From assembly GCF_030272615.1 (NCBI RefSeq), contig NC_081412.1, positions 100,065,796 through 100,129,795 on the forward strand: a stretch of 64,000 nt of DNA, in the 5' to 3' direction. The stretch's first letter is position 1; each line of letters begins with the position of its first letter. Under the pieces are notes generated by a model that ran no database searches, was not told where the DNA came from, and was given only the letters and a program-made list of their open reading frames with translations. Positions 1 through 13,690 of the stretch are shown piece by piece. The DNA comes from Cryptomeria japonica (taxonomy: Eukaryota > Streptophyta > Pinopsida > Cupressales > Cupressaceae). The position numbers were made by a program, and so were the translations under genes.

Positions 1-390
1 CTAAAACATGCAAAATATCCAAAACATGAAAGATTATACCATTCACATTCTTCATAGGGTTTGATCTCCATTGTTTCCTATCTCCATTCATCTTGCTTGA
101 TATAGTTGCTCTCAGATTTTGTATTGTGCACAAGAGCTCAACAAAGAACAAAGTATGGTTGTGTAGATGCTTGATTTCTTGACCACATGAAAGATTGATT
201 GATTGCATATGAAGTCATCCTCTTACATAAAAGACACCTTAGAAAATTGAGGGATATGATTAAGAGGTGAAAGGATAAATGATCAGCTAGAATTAAAGGG
301 TAGGTAGAGGAAATAATAAAATATTAGAGAGGTGGTTAAAGGAAAATTAAGAGATGAATGAAAGGTGTCACGGAGGGAAAAAGATAATAA

Positions 391-621
391 ATTAATTAAA
401 TAAATAAACATCTATTTAATTAATAGAAGAGGTGAGATCAATTAAATAAATAAAATATTTATTTAATTTAAGGAAAGTATAATTTAAATAAATAAAAATA
501 TTTATTTAAATGAGGAGAGGCTAGAGGAGGATAAATGAAATAATTAAATAAATAAAAATCTATTTAATTAATAGAAGGCTTAGCATAAAATAATTAAATA
601 AATAAAATATTTATTTAATTA
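391..621. repeat. Five AT-rich palindromic repeat units
   Basis: Five short units (about 391-425, 438-470, 481-511, 541-573, 590-621) each pair a left arm AATTAAATAAATAAA with a right arm TATTTATTTAATT, separated by GA-rich spacers such as AGAAGAGG. The left LTR of Element4 holds a similar AT palindrome near 46918, so this may be a piece of a decayed LTR. That origin is inference. Confidence 0.6.
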
Positions 622-3600
622 GGCTAGGACAATTTTAGGCTATAAGGAAGTTAAGTAGCGGAACAACTTCCTACACTAACCTTGAGAGGAGGGTAATGCA
701 AAAACTTTTATAGATTGTTACAACAGTTACATAAACTTAACAAAAATAGGCATAATAACATTCATACCACAATGCAATGATTTATGCAGGGAAAACCTTT
801 TTGGGAGAAAAATGCCACACTCCAAAAGTTGCCCAATATATTATTCAACAATAAAAAAAAATTATAATATACTTGCAAAGAAATATCTTCACAAGAGTAC
901 CACTAATCAAATATTTAGAGGCAACTCAATAACCATAAGACTCTTACACACAACCTCTATCTCACGCACCTCATTAATAGGAGATACAATACAAGAAACC
1001 ATCAAACGATATTACAAAACCATGGGCTAAAACCACCCAATAAATTATAGCCAACCTTATCTTGAATCTAGATGCCCTATGATGTGTTAAAACACACATA
1101 AACATGTGTCCCTCCCTTTTACAACTCATTTATGTGTCCGATACATTTTATATTTCCTATTTCAGGAGTCCAAACTTCCGAAGGCCATAACTTGTGAACC
1201 GTGTGTCTGATTGATGAGGTGTTTGAAGCATCGAAAATCCCACAAAGTTCTCTATCACCTCATAAAATTCTATATTGTTTACACCAACTTTTCAATGTGT
1301 TTCAAAGGGTCTAAAGTCCCCCAAATTAAGTTTAAACCTTTCATTGCACCCTTCCAAAATAGAAACTTTAATATCTTCAAAACTATTTGTGATCTTGTGA
1401 TGAAACTTTATTGGTGTGCTTATCTAGCCAACTAGAAGATTTGGGAATAATTTCACACCATTTCATGCTCAAATGAAAACCTAGTATAAATAGTAACCAC
1501 ATGTAAATGGAAGGTTGAGACACCATTTTCCCATGATAGGTGTCTACAAAGACAAGTCAAAATCTATTTAAAGCATTATAAAAAATTTCAACACAATCAA
1601 CAAGAATCTCAAACCAAAAAACCTAATATTATCATTCCAATTGACAAGCTAACCAAGCATTCAGACCACAGAGCAATGGCATATTTCAAAAGTCGCAGGA
1701 AGATCAATCTAGAGTAGTAGATTCTAGTAGTGTTGTCACGGGGATTTTCACCCAATACAAAGATGAAAACTCTACAATCTCGTGCAACATAGGACTACTC
1801 TTAGGTTGTGGGTATCCTATAGTGAGAGTAGACCTCCAGATTATGGGCTGAATCCCTTTTGATAACCTATAAACTACTAATTTTGACAAGGAAAAGGGTA
1901 AGAAAGATGCTTTAAACTGAAATTAATGCTACTAGGTGATACACCAATGACAAAAAATACTTTCCTACATTTGACTTCACTAATTACTCAAATAATGAAG
2001 CTACCTTAGCTCACAACTCAATTACAAATATTTGTAAAATTGATTCTCATGAAAGGTTTTAGCTTTTTGATGCTCACAAAAAGGAAAACAATGATGTTTT
2101 CACAATTTTGATGCAACCAAATATCAAACACATTCATAGACCTGCACTATACATGCTCTTCTTGTCCTAAGAATTGAAGAAACCAAGACAAAAATAAAAG
2201 ATTCCATACAAGAATCACAAAATCTTAATCAAAATATTTACAAATAACACTTAAGACAAAAATATTTCAAGAGGAACTCAACTTCTTTATTGAAAATAAG
2301 GAATTTTTTGCATTACCAATTTGAAAATACTCACAAGCAAATGAGTTATATAAGTATGCAAAAGTTGCTAGAGAAGTTACAATACCTAGAACTAGAGTGA
2401 GAATGAGAAGAGAGAAGGAATTATACAAAAGGCTCCAAAAATTCAAAGTTTGAATTTTGGCTCCAAAACATGATGTGCTGTCAAAACTCCATCTTCTCCC
2501 TTAAATTAGGCATCTAACTAAAATAAAAAACCTCTAAGAATGCATAAAGAGTTGTCAAATTGAAAGCAACTTCAAGGGGTCGAATGTAACTAAAAAAACC
2601 CTCTAAAATAATGATGTAACTAAAAGAAACAAGAAGTCATGTTCCTCAAAATCCTCCTTGACTCAAACTTCATCCATTTGGAGCTTTTAATTGAAACTAA
2701 TATGCCAATTAGGTGTCCCAATCACCTATTTCTCCTCCACATGTTTGCAAATCACCCAACTATCTCCTAGATGCAAGCTAAAGCTTCAAAGCTTAACTAA
2801 CCCATCTTGATTATCTTTTGAAAATCAACGTAGCATTATGCATTAATAAATAGCCTTTATCAAAGTGATTTATTTTATCACTTCAATAAAGTTTTACAAT
2901 TTGAAATCAAATGCAAAAACTTGTTGACTTCTATCTTTTAAAGCATATCCAAGAATCCAAAGCCTATATGAAATTGGGTTTGAATTAAATGAATAAAGCT
3001 TTTCATAAAAAAAAAAGGCAAAAATGCCTTTGCTTTTATCAGGTCCCTTTAGGGTTCTCAAACCCTAAATCAAAAATAACAAAAAGATCAAAACATTTGA
3101 TCTTTTCTTATTTGCTTCCTCACTATTGTGAGATCGCCACCATGATACTATAAGGTTTCTACAATAGAGTTCTCTGGTAGATTTTGCTACTTAAGAGCAT
3201 AGGCTAGCCGAATCTAGTAGGTTTTTGATAAATATAATGGCTTTATGCATATTTTTTGATCATTTGAGCTTGATCTTGTCTCAGGTTTTCTCCATTTGAA
3301 ACTTTGCAATTGAATGACTATAATCTTGATAGTTCTCTGTGTCTTTTTGCTTGCCTTCCTTATGAGTTGGGAGTATTTTCTTTTAAGTGTATTTCTTGAA
3401 GATGCATGCCCTTTATATTTCTCTCACTTCATCATTGAAGGTTTTAACACCTTTTAATCATTGCTCAAACTTTCGCTCCATTTATTGTAGATTTCTATAA
3501 ATGTCCTTGTTGTGTATGACTACTGAAAATGAGTTTTATACTGTCTTCCACTATTATTGTGCCTTGAGAACTACATCATTACTTTGTTTTCAACTCTCAA

Positions 3601-4119
3601 AAAATGATTTTTGCTCTTTTTAAATTGAAGATTATTGTGCTCGAGGGTTTTGAATGGCCAAATAAGCTTTGGCTCCAACACTACACATTATTCTCCTTAC
3701 ATAAGGACTCCTTTATCTCTGTTCCTTTATTGGTGATTGTCTTCAAGGTGTTACTCCTTTGGGTTTGCAATGTGACTGTTACTTTTTTCATTTCTTTGTC
3801 TTTTATCATTTGATGACCCTTGTGATATTGGCGGTGTCTCATTCTCACACTTGTGACTATCCTATACTTTTCTTTTTCACTAAATGATGCTCTCTCTGGG
3901 CAGTAATCTAGGTAGGAGCCTTCCTTGTCTATGTTCACTATTCATTGACTATGTATGCAGCCTTTGTGACTGCCAAAAGTCTTGTTCTATTGCTGCCCCA
4001 AACAATCATATGATTGTTCCAGGGTTTTATTTTCAAACCTTTTCGGCTCTAAAGTGTCCTTTTGATAGTGACCTGTCATTTGTTCCTTGTTTGTGTTTTG
4101 TCAAGCTTATTATGGATGT
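622..4119. other. AT-rich stretch without a recognisable gene
   Basis: No reading frame here is long or conserved enough to support a gene. A phrase near 789-815 (GGGAAAACC followed by GGGAGAAAAATGCC) resembles the block GGAAAACC...AAAACCACGGTGGG of the Copia LTRs further along, so an old LTR fragment may lie around 690-1000. From about 3100 the plus strand becomes pyrimidine-rich, like 14133-17537. The two were one stretch before LARD1 inserted at 4120. Confidence 0.5.
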
Positions 4120-7100
4120 TGTTGGTTCCTAGAATAAACTGGTTTACACTGCCACAGGGTAGAGACCAAGTTGATTCCTCCAAATACCTATGGAAAGCCA
4201 CTTACAACTATCATTATATGTCAGGATTGGACCAACTTCAACAAGGATACAAGGTCCTTCTACACTTCGGGCTCTGCAGAACCCGGGAGGGTAATCCCTT
4301 AAGTGAACTTCCTGCTCTCTGCAACAATACTCAGGAATTTACTTAAAAGAAAGAAGACTATCTCATAAAAGGACTCAACAAAAAGGAAAAATTATCAAGA
4401 ATGGAAAATCCTTCAATGATCCTTGACCTTAGGCTAGAGCATGAGATGGGCGGGACAACTTTTAGAAAATACATGAAAACTTAACAGAGGATATTCTGAT
4501 ATTTAAAAGATTGTTATGAGAAATCACAAAGAACACAGACAAGAAACCAAAAACCTAATGAAATTTGCTAGTAGATACCAGTTCCTTGTTCATTTGGGTT
4601 ACAGAGTCTCTGAAACGTTGTTGAAATCTGATAAAAACATGTCTAATAGCTAGTTTAGCCTTGAACAATACTACCTTGCAATATTGTTTTGCCTACAATC
4701 CCTAACCTGAACTACTTATCAAACACTGGTACAAGTCTTATTTCTCTATAATCACACTCAAGCATTTTAATTAAACCCTTAGAATAAAGCATTGAAAGGA
4801 AAATTACATACATCATAACAATGCAACAAACAAATGAAACCCTTGATCCCATTTACTTAAAAGAAGATAAAATCACACACAAGAGAATAAAGATTAGAAA
4901 ATATATTTTCAGAAATATCATAAGCTATCTTCTCTTAGATAACAAACGATAATTTCGATTACAAAATAACCCATTTGAGAAGGAAACTTGCAGCTATTTT
5001 ATTACTTTTTCTTAGCAAAATGATATTGCAGTTCCTACTATTCTCACGACTCTCTAAAACTATATGGAACCTAGCCCTGTAGAATGGACCTACTCTTATA
5101 GAGATCCTTCTTAGAAAATTCGGAACCCTAACTAATGGCCTTGATTTCCCTTTTATAGAAAATAAGGTAGCGACAAGCTTCAGACCAAAAGACACTTGTC
5201 ACTTGAACCAAGCCCTAGAGGTTCTACATAATTCTGTTACAAAATATTCCTTATCCACATGTTGGTGCCCATGATGAGGTGGAACCAAAATCTTCAAGTG
5301 ATTATCGGTAGAAATAAAAACACTCGAGTCATGTCGATATCACCTAGACACTTCCGAATGGACCCTGAGATGCTTAGTCTTCTCCATATCATTTCCCTTC
5401 CTAAAAAGGAAAATAGATCCTGACATGAAACAAGACTTTTCCACTAAATTAGAGGAAAATCTCCAGCCTTTATGCCTTGGATTAGAGAAAATGGAAAGAG
5501 GAGCTTGGGGGTAAACATAATTTGTTTAGAAGGCATTGCAGCTTTCATGTTGTTGCAGATACGTCTGGCTTCCAATCGTCACTTGATCAAATCCTTCTTT
5601 CAGTTTCCTACGATCTCCCTCTTGGAACACTCTAACAATGAAATGAAAAGTAAGAATAGAGGAGATGTCTTGGGTGGATTTTATTGATAATAAAAGGATT
5701 TCACACCCCCTCTCATAATCCTCTGATCTTTCACAACCCCTCTGACAATGAGCAACCTCATACCAGAGAAAAAACATCCATTCTGTGTCACAAAACATGC
5801 AATGACTCCATACATAATTATGTTTGAACACCATCTTCTTATTGATGAAAAAATGTTCTCAGAAAAATGAAGAAGTTTGTATTCGTTTCTACCCATTCTA
5901 TCACCAGCCTAGTGAATTTATAATTATAATTCCATTCAAAGAAGCGGTGCTAATCCATGTGAAGAATCATCATCCTGATATTTTTTCTCATCTTGCCAGC
6001 TATGGATTCTAGCAATCATGCCTACAACTTAGGTTACCGTCATTTCTAGGCCATCACTCCATTGCCACTTGCATATGTTCACCTCATGTGAATGATTTTG
6101 TTCTAATCTTATTCCTTACTCCATGTACAGTGTTTTGCTTCAGGATTCTTGTTAACAAGCAATCTCTAAATTTATCAGAGAGGTCATGATCCATCATATC
6201 AAAACCTGAAGCTTACCTCGATCATTTCACATCTCTAAGATATCATCTTTAATTGTTTAATCAATCCTTTCCTTAATAAATTTTTTTGAAAATAATCCTC
6301 GTAGAGTGAGTTGGCATCTAAATTTCCCAACTTGTCATTAATCATCTTAAGTTGACAAGTCTGTATCCCATTCATCCTACATCTCGTGTGCAAGCTACAA
6401 CCAATAACTTCAATGATCCTCCTAATTTCACATTTGAAACTCAGCTCCAGATCTTACCCAGCCTGGAAAATCTAACAATCATTGCTTGTCGACGTTGCAT
6501 TTGACCTTCCATCTGTATCCATGGACCCACGAAGTCATGACTAATCAAAGCCATATCATCTCTTGAGTAGACTCTGTCAGCAGCCCCATCATAAGTTTTC
6601 CTGGACAACACGAGACACGTGGCATCATCTTGTGATGCCATAGTTCGTAACTTCCTTGCAACTTCCATCATGGGGATACAGGGGCCATCCTATCTGTTCA
6701 TGCTTTATTGCTTTGCACAATGCCCATTAATTCTTTCAGAACTAAAAGTCGGGCACCTTTTACCTTAGGACATAACATCGTTGTTCATCTTGAACACATG
6801 CCAATTGATAAGACTGTTAGTAAACCAGTTTTTACCGCTTGAGAACTAGTAACACAAGGCTTCGACCCGCTACACCACCAGCTTGTCATTTTTCACTGAA
6901 AACATGTGGCATCATCTTGCGATGTCGCGGTCTTTATCTCCACTGCAATTTCAACCACAGGGAAGCACGAATCACCAGATCTATTCTATTTTATCAACTG
7001 ATCGAAATACATGGGATTTTTGGACTTAGGAAAATTATGGGCGTGGGCACAAATATTAAAGGGAGACCGACTATAGGAAGAAAATTTTATGCACCTTAGG

Positions 7101-7367
7101 AAAATCACTTCAAAAACCAGTCCACCACCACTTAGAGCTTAGGGAATAAAATGGACTCACCAACAGAAAACAACCCTTGGCCTTAGTGGGAATAAGTAAT
7201 GACAAAATATATCATTTCTAGGGTTTTCTTCACAAAACATAAGAAATTTTGAAAAACCATAAACCCTAGACCATGGACCTTGACAAAGGATGTAAATAAA
7301 AACCCAAAAAATTAATATTTAAGCTCAAAATTGAAAATTCTCATGTAATCAATTTTCAGATCTATCA
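4120..7367 (-). repeat. LARD1 3' LTR (left copy)
   Basis: This is the left copy of the long terminal repeat, and the 3' LTR because the element reads on the minus strand. It aligns to 10933-14132 along its whole length with scattered substitutions and small indels. One example is an extra stretch near 4681-4695 that the right copy lacks. Several short open frames in it have counterparts in the other copy only because the LTRs are homologous; none looks like a gene. Confidence 0.8.
6616..6926. other. Diverged internal duplication with G-box and hairpin (left LTR)
   Basis: Copy 1 has CACGTGGC at 6616-6623, overlapping a hairpin with arms GGCATCA (6621-6627) and TGATGCC (6633-6639). Copy 2 (GGCATCA at 6908-6914, imperfect right arm at 6921-6926) follows about 290 bp later with related flanks. 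CACGTGGC matches the plant G-box/ABRE core. Binding by bZIP or bHLH factors is inference. Confidence 0.5.
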
Positions 7368-8062
7368 ATGGCTCTATTTGGGGTTGCTCATTTCTTAGGA
7401 ATGAGGCAAGAAATCATAATATTTGGTGAAGCAGACCAATTGCAAGTTGGACCAAGAAGAAATTACTTGGATAGGGCAACTTCAACAGAAAAGGAAACTA
7501 CACTACCAAATAAAACCTAACTAATTCTCATGGATAATAACTACTTTAATAAAAGTAGAACCTCAAAAATTATACATGAACAGGCAATTCAAGAGGGAAT
7601 TTATTAATCACTCCATTTGGTATAGAGCCAAAAAAACATACTCTACCCCAAATTATTTATGGTTTGTAGGGTCAAACCACATATGATGGCCCAATGCCAT
7701 ATGTCAATATCAACCAATATTTTCCTTTGTCAAAAATGTAGTTATGGTCACGTTGCATTTTGAACAATCTAGAGACATCATAGCTATATAATTGTTCCTC
7801 CCTCAACATGTTATAAAAAACCTTTATCTCAGTGCACTATCCATCTATCTGAACTTTCTCATCTGGCTTTACATGAAATAAACAAAACCCATACTCAATA
7901 TTTGAAATGGAAATGTGCTGATAACAACATTCAACAGGTTTCATGTTTGCCTCATTAAGGTGAAAAAGGGAAGTGAAACACTTCATACTCTATTAGGCAA
8001 CTGTCATCATGAAAATTGATTTCTTCATCTATTTACACCCCTATAACATGCTTATCGTTAAA
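7368..8062 (-). other. LARD1 interior, 3' part
   Basis: On the minus strand this stretch has broken coding-like segments, for example around 7960-7680, that may be the end of the acidic frame. Closer to the 3' LTR I see nothing. A polypurine tract is expected next to 7367 but none is obvious. Confidence 0.35.
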
Positions 8063-10017
8063 TCATTCTTGCGAACATGGTACCAATTCATTAAAAATAC
8101 AAAAGGGAAATCTCTCATATGCTGGTTCATCCAATATGATAACTGTTTTACAAATATTTATATCTGAACAATCAATATCTAAAAACCATTCTAATTCACT
8201 TCCATTTTCCATTGTTGTGGCCAGCGGTTCTTGATCAACTTTGTGTACATTCAGATCATGATATGATGAAGAAATGTCATCATTTACTTTTTCAATAAAA
8301 ATATCCTCATGTACAAGAAAAAATTCCAATTTTGGTTTCAAAATGTCATGTGGAGTAACAGAACAACAATCTCCTTCATCTATTTCAGAACCTTGGTCAA
8401 TATCAATGAACTTTACATTCTCATATTCAATGTCAACAATCATAACACCAAAGAATAAATTACCCTCACATTCATTGGTCATAAATGTTTCCAGATCAAT
8501 TTTATAGAAATCCCCAAGAGTATCAGGACAATAGGTTTTAGCATAATATTTCTCATCTTCTTCAATCTCCCACTCTTCATATGAAGTAAACTCTTTGCAT
8601 AAAGCCAATTCACTATAGGGATGATCCCTAAACTGGTCTTATATGATTTCCTCATTATTTATTGATTTCTAAGTTCTTTCATACACAACTGTTTGTAATG
8701 GAACAATTGTTTGCAACTATTTAAAATACTATTTTCAAGGACACACATCTCAATTAATCTTTTATGCACCTTACTCTGGGTGGATCCCTGTGGCGTAGAT
8801 ACAAATTTCCATCTATTCTCATTATTTTAACACACCACATAACTATCTATCTCATAGATATTATCAGCAAAAGTTGATGGCATCTCATCATCTAAATTTT
8901 CATTATCATATACAACTACTTCCTGAGAGACTAAATTTATATCATCAAAATCCTACATACCTGCATCTATTTCAGACATAAAACTTTCCACTCCTTCAAA
9001 CTCACTGTTGGATCTATCTGAAACACAAGACTGTAGATGAACCTCTTGTGGAAACTCGATCTTGGAACAACCACCATTATTATAATTTGGTAAAGTGATT
9101 GACATCATTTCCATCTCCATATCCAATATATCAGATAATTTCTTATTAACCTTTTCTTCATCAATATGAGGAATAACCACTATCTGGGACAAGTTCTCTT
9201 CACTTACATTTTTGTTCAAATCATAATCAATAACATGGCTAATGTGATCAATAGGGATGTAAGCACCTTGATATGGATCTTTATCTTTTGACTCGTGTCT
9301 TTCTTTAACCTCTAATACTATGGGATAGCATACCTGTGTAGATAGATCACCCATAGGGATTTCATACTTCAAGTTGTTCTCAATATCCATTGCTATCCTA
9401 TAAGCCTGATGTAAGGTTTTAAGATCTTTATCTCTTAGTAGATAAATTTATTCCTCATCAAATGCAGCCAAATAAACAACTAAGCATACTACATCATTTG
9501 GTCTATAACTGCTAGGAATGTCATCCAATGCCTTAGCAAACTTGAGATTAAAAGTGGGTACTAACTCATCTTCTTCCTTCTGGATACCCATGAATGTTTT
9601 CATAACTAAGCTTGGATTAATTCTTTCACCAAACTATTCCATGAATGCTACCTTTAGCTCATCCCATGACAAGATAGAACATATTGGTAGGTAAGAAAAC
9701 TAATCTCTGGCATTTTCCTTCAAATATTGATCAAACAACTTCATGAAAACTTCTTCCTAATTTATCTCAAAATCTCCCATTAATTCAGAAAACTCCTGCA
9801 AATGTTGATGTGTTGATTCTGACCTTTTGCCATTGAATTGTGGCAATTGTTCCCTAACCTTTACAGGAACAGGGTTTGGGAAACCTTGGATACCATTAAA
9901 ATTCAATGGCTTATATGTTTCCGTAAAGAAATCTCCATAGTGATTTGGTAGAGGCTGCACATTTATATTCGACATTTCATAGGGAAGCACAAGCACATAA
10001 TGCATATTTTCATTCAT
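8063..10017 (-). pseudogene. Decayed gag-like frame with acidic C-terminal region
   Basis: From 10017 to 8953 one minus frame stays coherent, with stop codons at 9757-9759, 9700-9702, 9634-9636 and 9448-9450. Residues around the 9700 stop read KENARD-stop-FSYLP, then SWDELKVAF and FGE. This is the pattern of the plant Gypsy capsid domain (retrotrans_gag), with a conserved Trp replaced by TAG. Downstream the frame shifts near 8650 and continues to 8063 as an unusually acidic segment rich in Asp, Glu and Ile. Traces of coding-like sequence go on to about 7680. No zinc knuckle, protease or polymerase is visible. In the family this protein would form the virus-like particle that packages the element RNA. 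The acidic region has no function I recognise, but the acidic frame in Element3 is similar in character. Confidence 0.65.
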
Positions 10018-10809
10018 TCCCTACTTCTTTCCTTTTGCCATAAATCTTAAACTATTACATTGCATAGCTCAAAATATACTCCATCTAACCTCATACAGAA
10101 TGTAAAAATTGTGTCACAAGAGTCTATAAAATAATCACTACCATTCCCTTCCTTAGTTCTTCTTTCACTCTTTAGGGAACATTTTTTACACAATTTTCAT
10201 GAAAATATATTTGACTTGTGAAAATCAAAATACTTGAAAATGTTGAAGCTGCTGCTGTCTTCTTTAACTTGGGATTTGCAAAATCCCTTTCAATCCTTCA
10301 AACCTTTAACAGTGATCTTTTGATGGAGTCACCACCTCCTTGTAGAGGACAAATACTTCAAACAACTGGGAATTCGTCACAAGTCAGATTTGTTTCAACA
10401 CAACACTGCAACACTTCCTTATCATCAAATGGCCTTATATGGATTTTGTCCTGAACTTGTCAAGGTACTTCATCATAAGAGCTTAAGTTTGCTTCATCTC
10501 TTCTACAAATTATTTGGTTCTTCTTCAAACAAATGCACACTAGTGCATAGATCTCAAAATCTCAGAGTTACCACTCACAACTTATGAGGTATTACAAATA
10601 ATCTTGAAAACCGGACAGATCTAGACAAAATTTTTTATTAAAAGATGAACTAAAGAAAACCCTTTGGCAACATTTGTGAGAATTGAATCAAATTGACAAG
10701 GGACAGATCAAGAAGCTCTTCACTCTAGAGGCAAAGATTTGAGTCTTGTGACGCAGGAGCAACGCTCAACCATCAAATCACAAAAGACCCATACAACTTT
10801 ATGCACCAT

Positions 10810-10843
10810 TCCCCAGTAGAGTCACCATTTTTTTTGGTGACTC
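10810..10843 (-). other. Second primer-site-like copy inside a perfect hairpin
   Basis: On the minus strand this reads TGGTGACTCTACTGGGGA (complement of 10810-10827), one variant of the true primer site about 100 nt away. Its first nine bases pair perfectly with GAGTCACCA across a loop of seven A residues (arms 10819-10827 and 10835-10843). It may be a remnant of an older LTR-to-leader junction or a structured decoy of the primer site. Confidence 0.5.
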
Positions 10844-10910
10844 GGATGGGATAATCTCAACTATATATTAAGCAAATATTTTTAACCAGAGATTCTTACA
10901 ATTCATATTC

Positions 10911-10928
10911 TCCCCAACAGAGTCGCCA
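10911..10928 (-). other. LARD1 primer-binding site
   Basis: The minus strand reads TGGCGACTCTGTTGGGGA, four bases (AAAA) after the LTR end CCAACA. A TGG start a few bases inside the 5' LTR is where a tRNA 3' end primes minus-strand synthesis. The site resembles those assigned to tRNA-Arg in some plant Gypsy elements. That assignment is from memory and needs a tRNA comparison. Confidence 0.6.
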
Positions 10929-11950
10929 TTTTTGTTGGTTCCAAGAATAAACGGGTTTACACTGCCACAGGGAAGAGACCAAGATGATTCCTCAAAATAC
11001 CTATGGAAATCTACTTTAAACTATCAATATCCATCAATCTTGGACCAAATTCAACAAGGATACAAGATCCTTCTACACTTCAAGCTCTGTAGAACCCAGG
11101 AGGGTAATCCCTTCTGTGAACTTCCAGCTCTCTGCAACAATACTCACGAATTTACTAAAAACAAAGCAAATTATCTCATAAAAGGACTCAACAGAAAGAG
11201 AAAATTCTCAAGGATGGCAAATCCTTCAGTGATCCTCGACCTTAGGTTGGAGCATGAGATGGGCAAGATAACTTTAAGAAAATACATGAAAACTTAACAG
11301 ATGATATTCTGATATTTAAAAGATTGTTCTGAGAAATCACAAAGAACACAGACAAGAAACCAAAAACCTAATGAGATTTTCTAGAAAATACCAGTTCCTT
11401 GTTCATTTGGGTTACAGAGTCTCTGAAATGTTGTTGAAATCTGATAAAAACTTGTCTAATAGCTGGTTTAGCCTTGAACAATACTACCTTGCAATACAAT
11501 CCCTAACCTGAACTACTTATCAAATAGTGGTACAAGTCTTATTTCTCTGTAATCACATTCAAGCATTTTAATTAACCCCTTGGACTAAAGCATTGAATGG
11601 AAAATTACATACATCATAGCAATGCAACAAACAAATGAAACCCTTGATCCCATTTTCTTAAAAGAAGATAAAATCGCACACAAGAGAATAAAGATTAGAA
11701 AATATATTTGCACTAATATCATAAGCTATCTTCTATCAGATAACAAACGATAATTTCAATTATAGGATAACCCATTTGAGAAGGAAACTTGCAGCTATTT
11801 TATTACTTTTTCTCTCCAAAATGATATTGCGGTTCCTACTGTTCTCACGACTCTCTAAAACTATATGGAACCTAACCCTATAGAATGGACCTACTCTTAT
11901 AGAGATCCTTCTCAGAAAATTTGGAACCCTAACTAATGGCCTTGATTTTC

Positions 11951-11959
11951 CTTTTATAG
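11951..11959 (-). promoter_or_regulatory. TATA-like box in LARD1 5' LTR
   Basis: The minus strand reads CTATAAAAG, an excellent plant TATA box, in the right position for transcription towards the primer site. The same box is kept in the 3' LTR at about 5150-5159. Confidence 0.5.
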
Positions 11960-13379
11960 AAAATAAGGGAGCGACAAGCTTCAGGCCAAAAGACACTTGT
12001 CACCAGAACCAAGCCCTAGAGGTTCTACACAATTCTATTACAAAAGCTTCCTTATCCACATGCTGGTGCCCGTGATGAGGTGGAACCAAAATATTCAAGT
12101 GATTATTGGTAGAAATAAAAACACTCAAGTCATGCCGATATCACCCAGACACTTTTGGATGGACCTTGAGATGCTCAATATTCTCCATAGCATTTCCTTT
12201 TCTAAAAAGGAAAATAGATCCCGACATGAAAAAAGACTTTCCCACTGAATTAGAGGAAAATATCCATCCTTTATGCCCCATAATGGAAAGAGGAGCTTGG
12301 GGGTAAACATAATTTGTTGAGAAGGCATTGCAGCTCCCATGTTGTTGCAGAGATGACTAGCTACCAATCCTCACTCAAACAAATCCTTCTTTTAGTTCCC
12401 TACGAGCTCCCTCTTGTAACACTCTGCCAACGAAATGCAAAGTAAGAATAGAGGAGATATCCTGGGTGAATTTTCTTGATAAGAGGAGGCTTTCATGCCC
12501 CCTTTGACAATGAGCAACCTCATACCAGAGAAGAAATATATATCCTTTGTCACAAAACATGCAATGACTCCATACATAATTTTTTTTGAACACCATCTTC
12601 TTATTGATGAAAAACTATTCTAAAAAAAATGAAGAAGTTTGTATCTGTTTCTACCCATTCTATCACCAGCCTAGTGAATTTATAATCATAATTTCATTCA
12701 AAGTAGCAGTGTTAATCCATGTGAAGAATCATCATCCTAATATTTTCTGCTCATCTTGCTAGCTATGGATTCTAGCAATCATGCCTACAACTTAGGTCAC
12801 CATCATTTCTAGGCCATCACTCCATTGCCACCTGCATATGTTCACCTCACGTGAATGATTTTGTTTTGATCTTATTCTTTACTTGGTGTATAGTCTTCTG
12901 CTTCAGGATTCCTATCAACAAACAATCTTTGAATTTATTAGGGAACTTATGATCCATCATATCAAAACCTAAAGCTTATCTTGATCCTTTCACATCTTTG
13001 AGATATCATCTTTAATTGTCTAATCAGTCCTTTACTTAATAGAAAAATTTGAAAATAATCCCCCTAAACTAAGTCAGCATCTAAATCTTCCAACTTGTCA
13101 TTAATAATCCTGAGTCGACAAGTTTGTATCCTATTCATCCTATCTCTCCTGGACAAGCTACAACCAATATCTTCAATGATCCCTCCTAATTTCACATTTG
13201 AAACTCAACTGCAAATCTTACCCAGCCAGGCAAATCTAACAATCATTGCTTGTCAATGTGACATTTGACCTTACATCTGTATCTATGGACCCACGAAGTC
13301 ATGACTAATTGATGCCATATCATCTCTTGAATAGACTCCGTCAGCGGCCCCACTATAAGTTCTCTTGGCCAGCCTGAGA

Positions 13380-13690
13380 CACGTGGCATCATCTCGTGAT
13401 GCCATGGTCTATAACTTCCTTGCAACTTCCATCACGGGGATACAGGGGTCATTAGATCTGTTCACTCTTTATTGCTTTGCACAATGCCCATTAATTCTTT
13501 CAAAATTAAAAGTCGGGCACCTTTTACCTTAGGACATAACATCGTCGTTCATCTTGAACACGTGCCAATTGATAAGATTTTTAGTAAACTAGTTTTTACT
13601 GCTTGAAAACTGGTAACACAAGGCTTCAATTGGCTACACCGCCCACTTGTCTTTTTTCACTAAAAACATATGGCATCATCTCGCGATGCC
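13380..13690. other. Diverged internal duplication with G-box and hairpin (right LTR)
   Basis: Copy 1 has CACGTGGC at 13380-13387 and arms GGCATCA (13385-13391) and TGATGCC (13397-13403). Copy 2 has GGCATC (13672-13677) and GATGCC (13685-13690). It lies about 1.4 kb upstream of the TATA-like box on the minus strand, where a U3 enhancer could sit. Both LTRs keep the stem of copy 1 intact. Confidence 0.5.
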
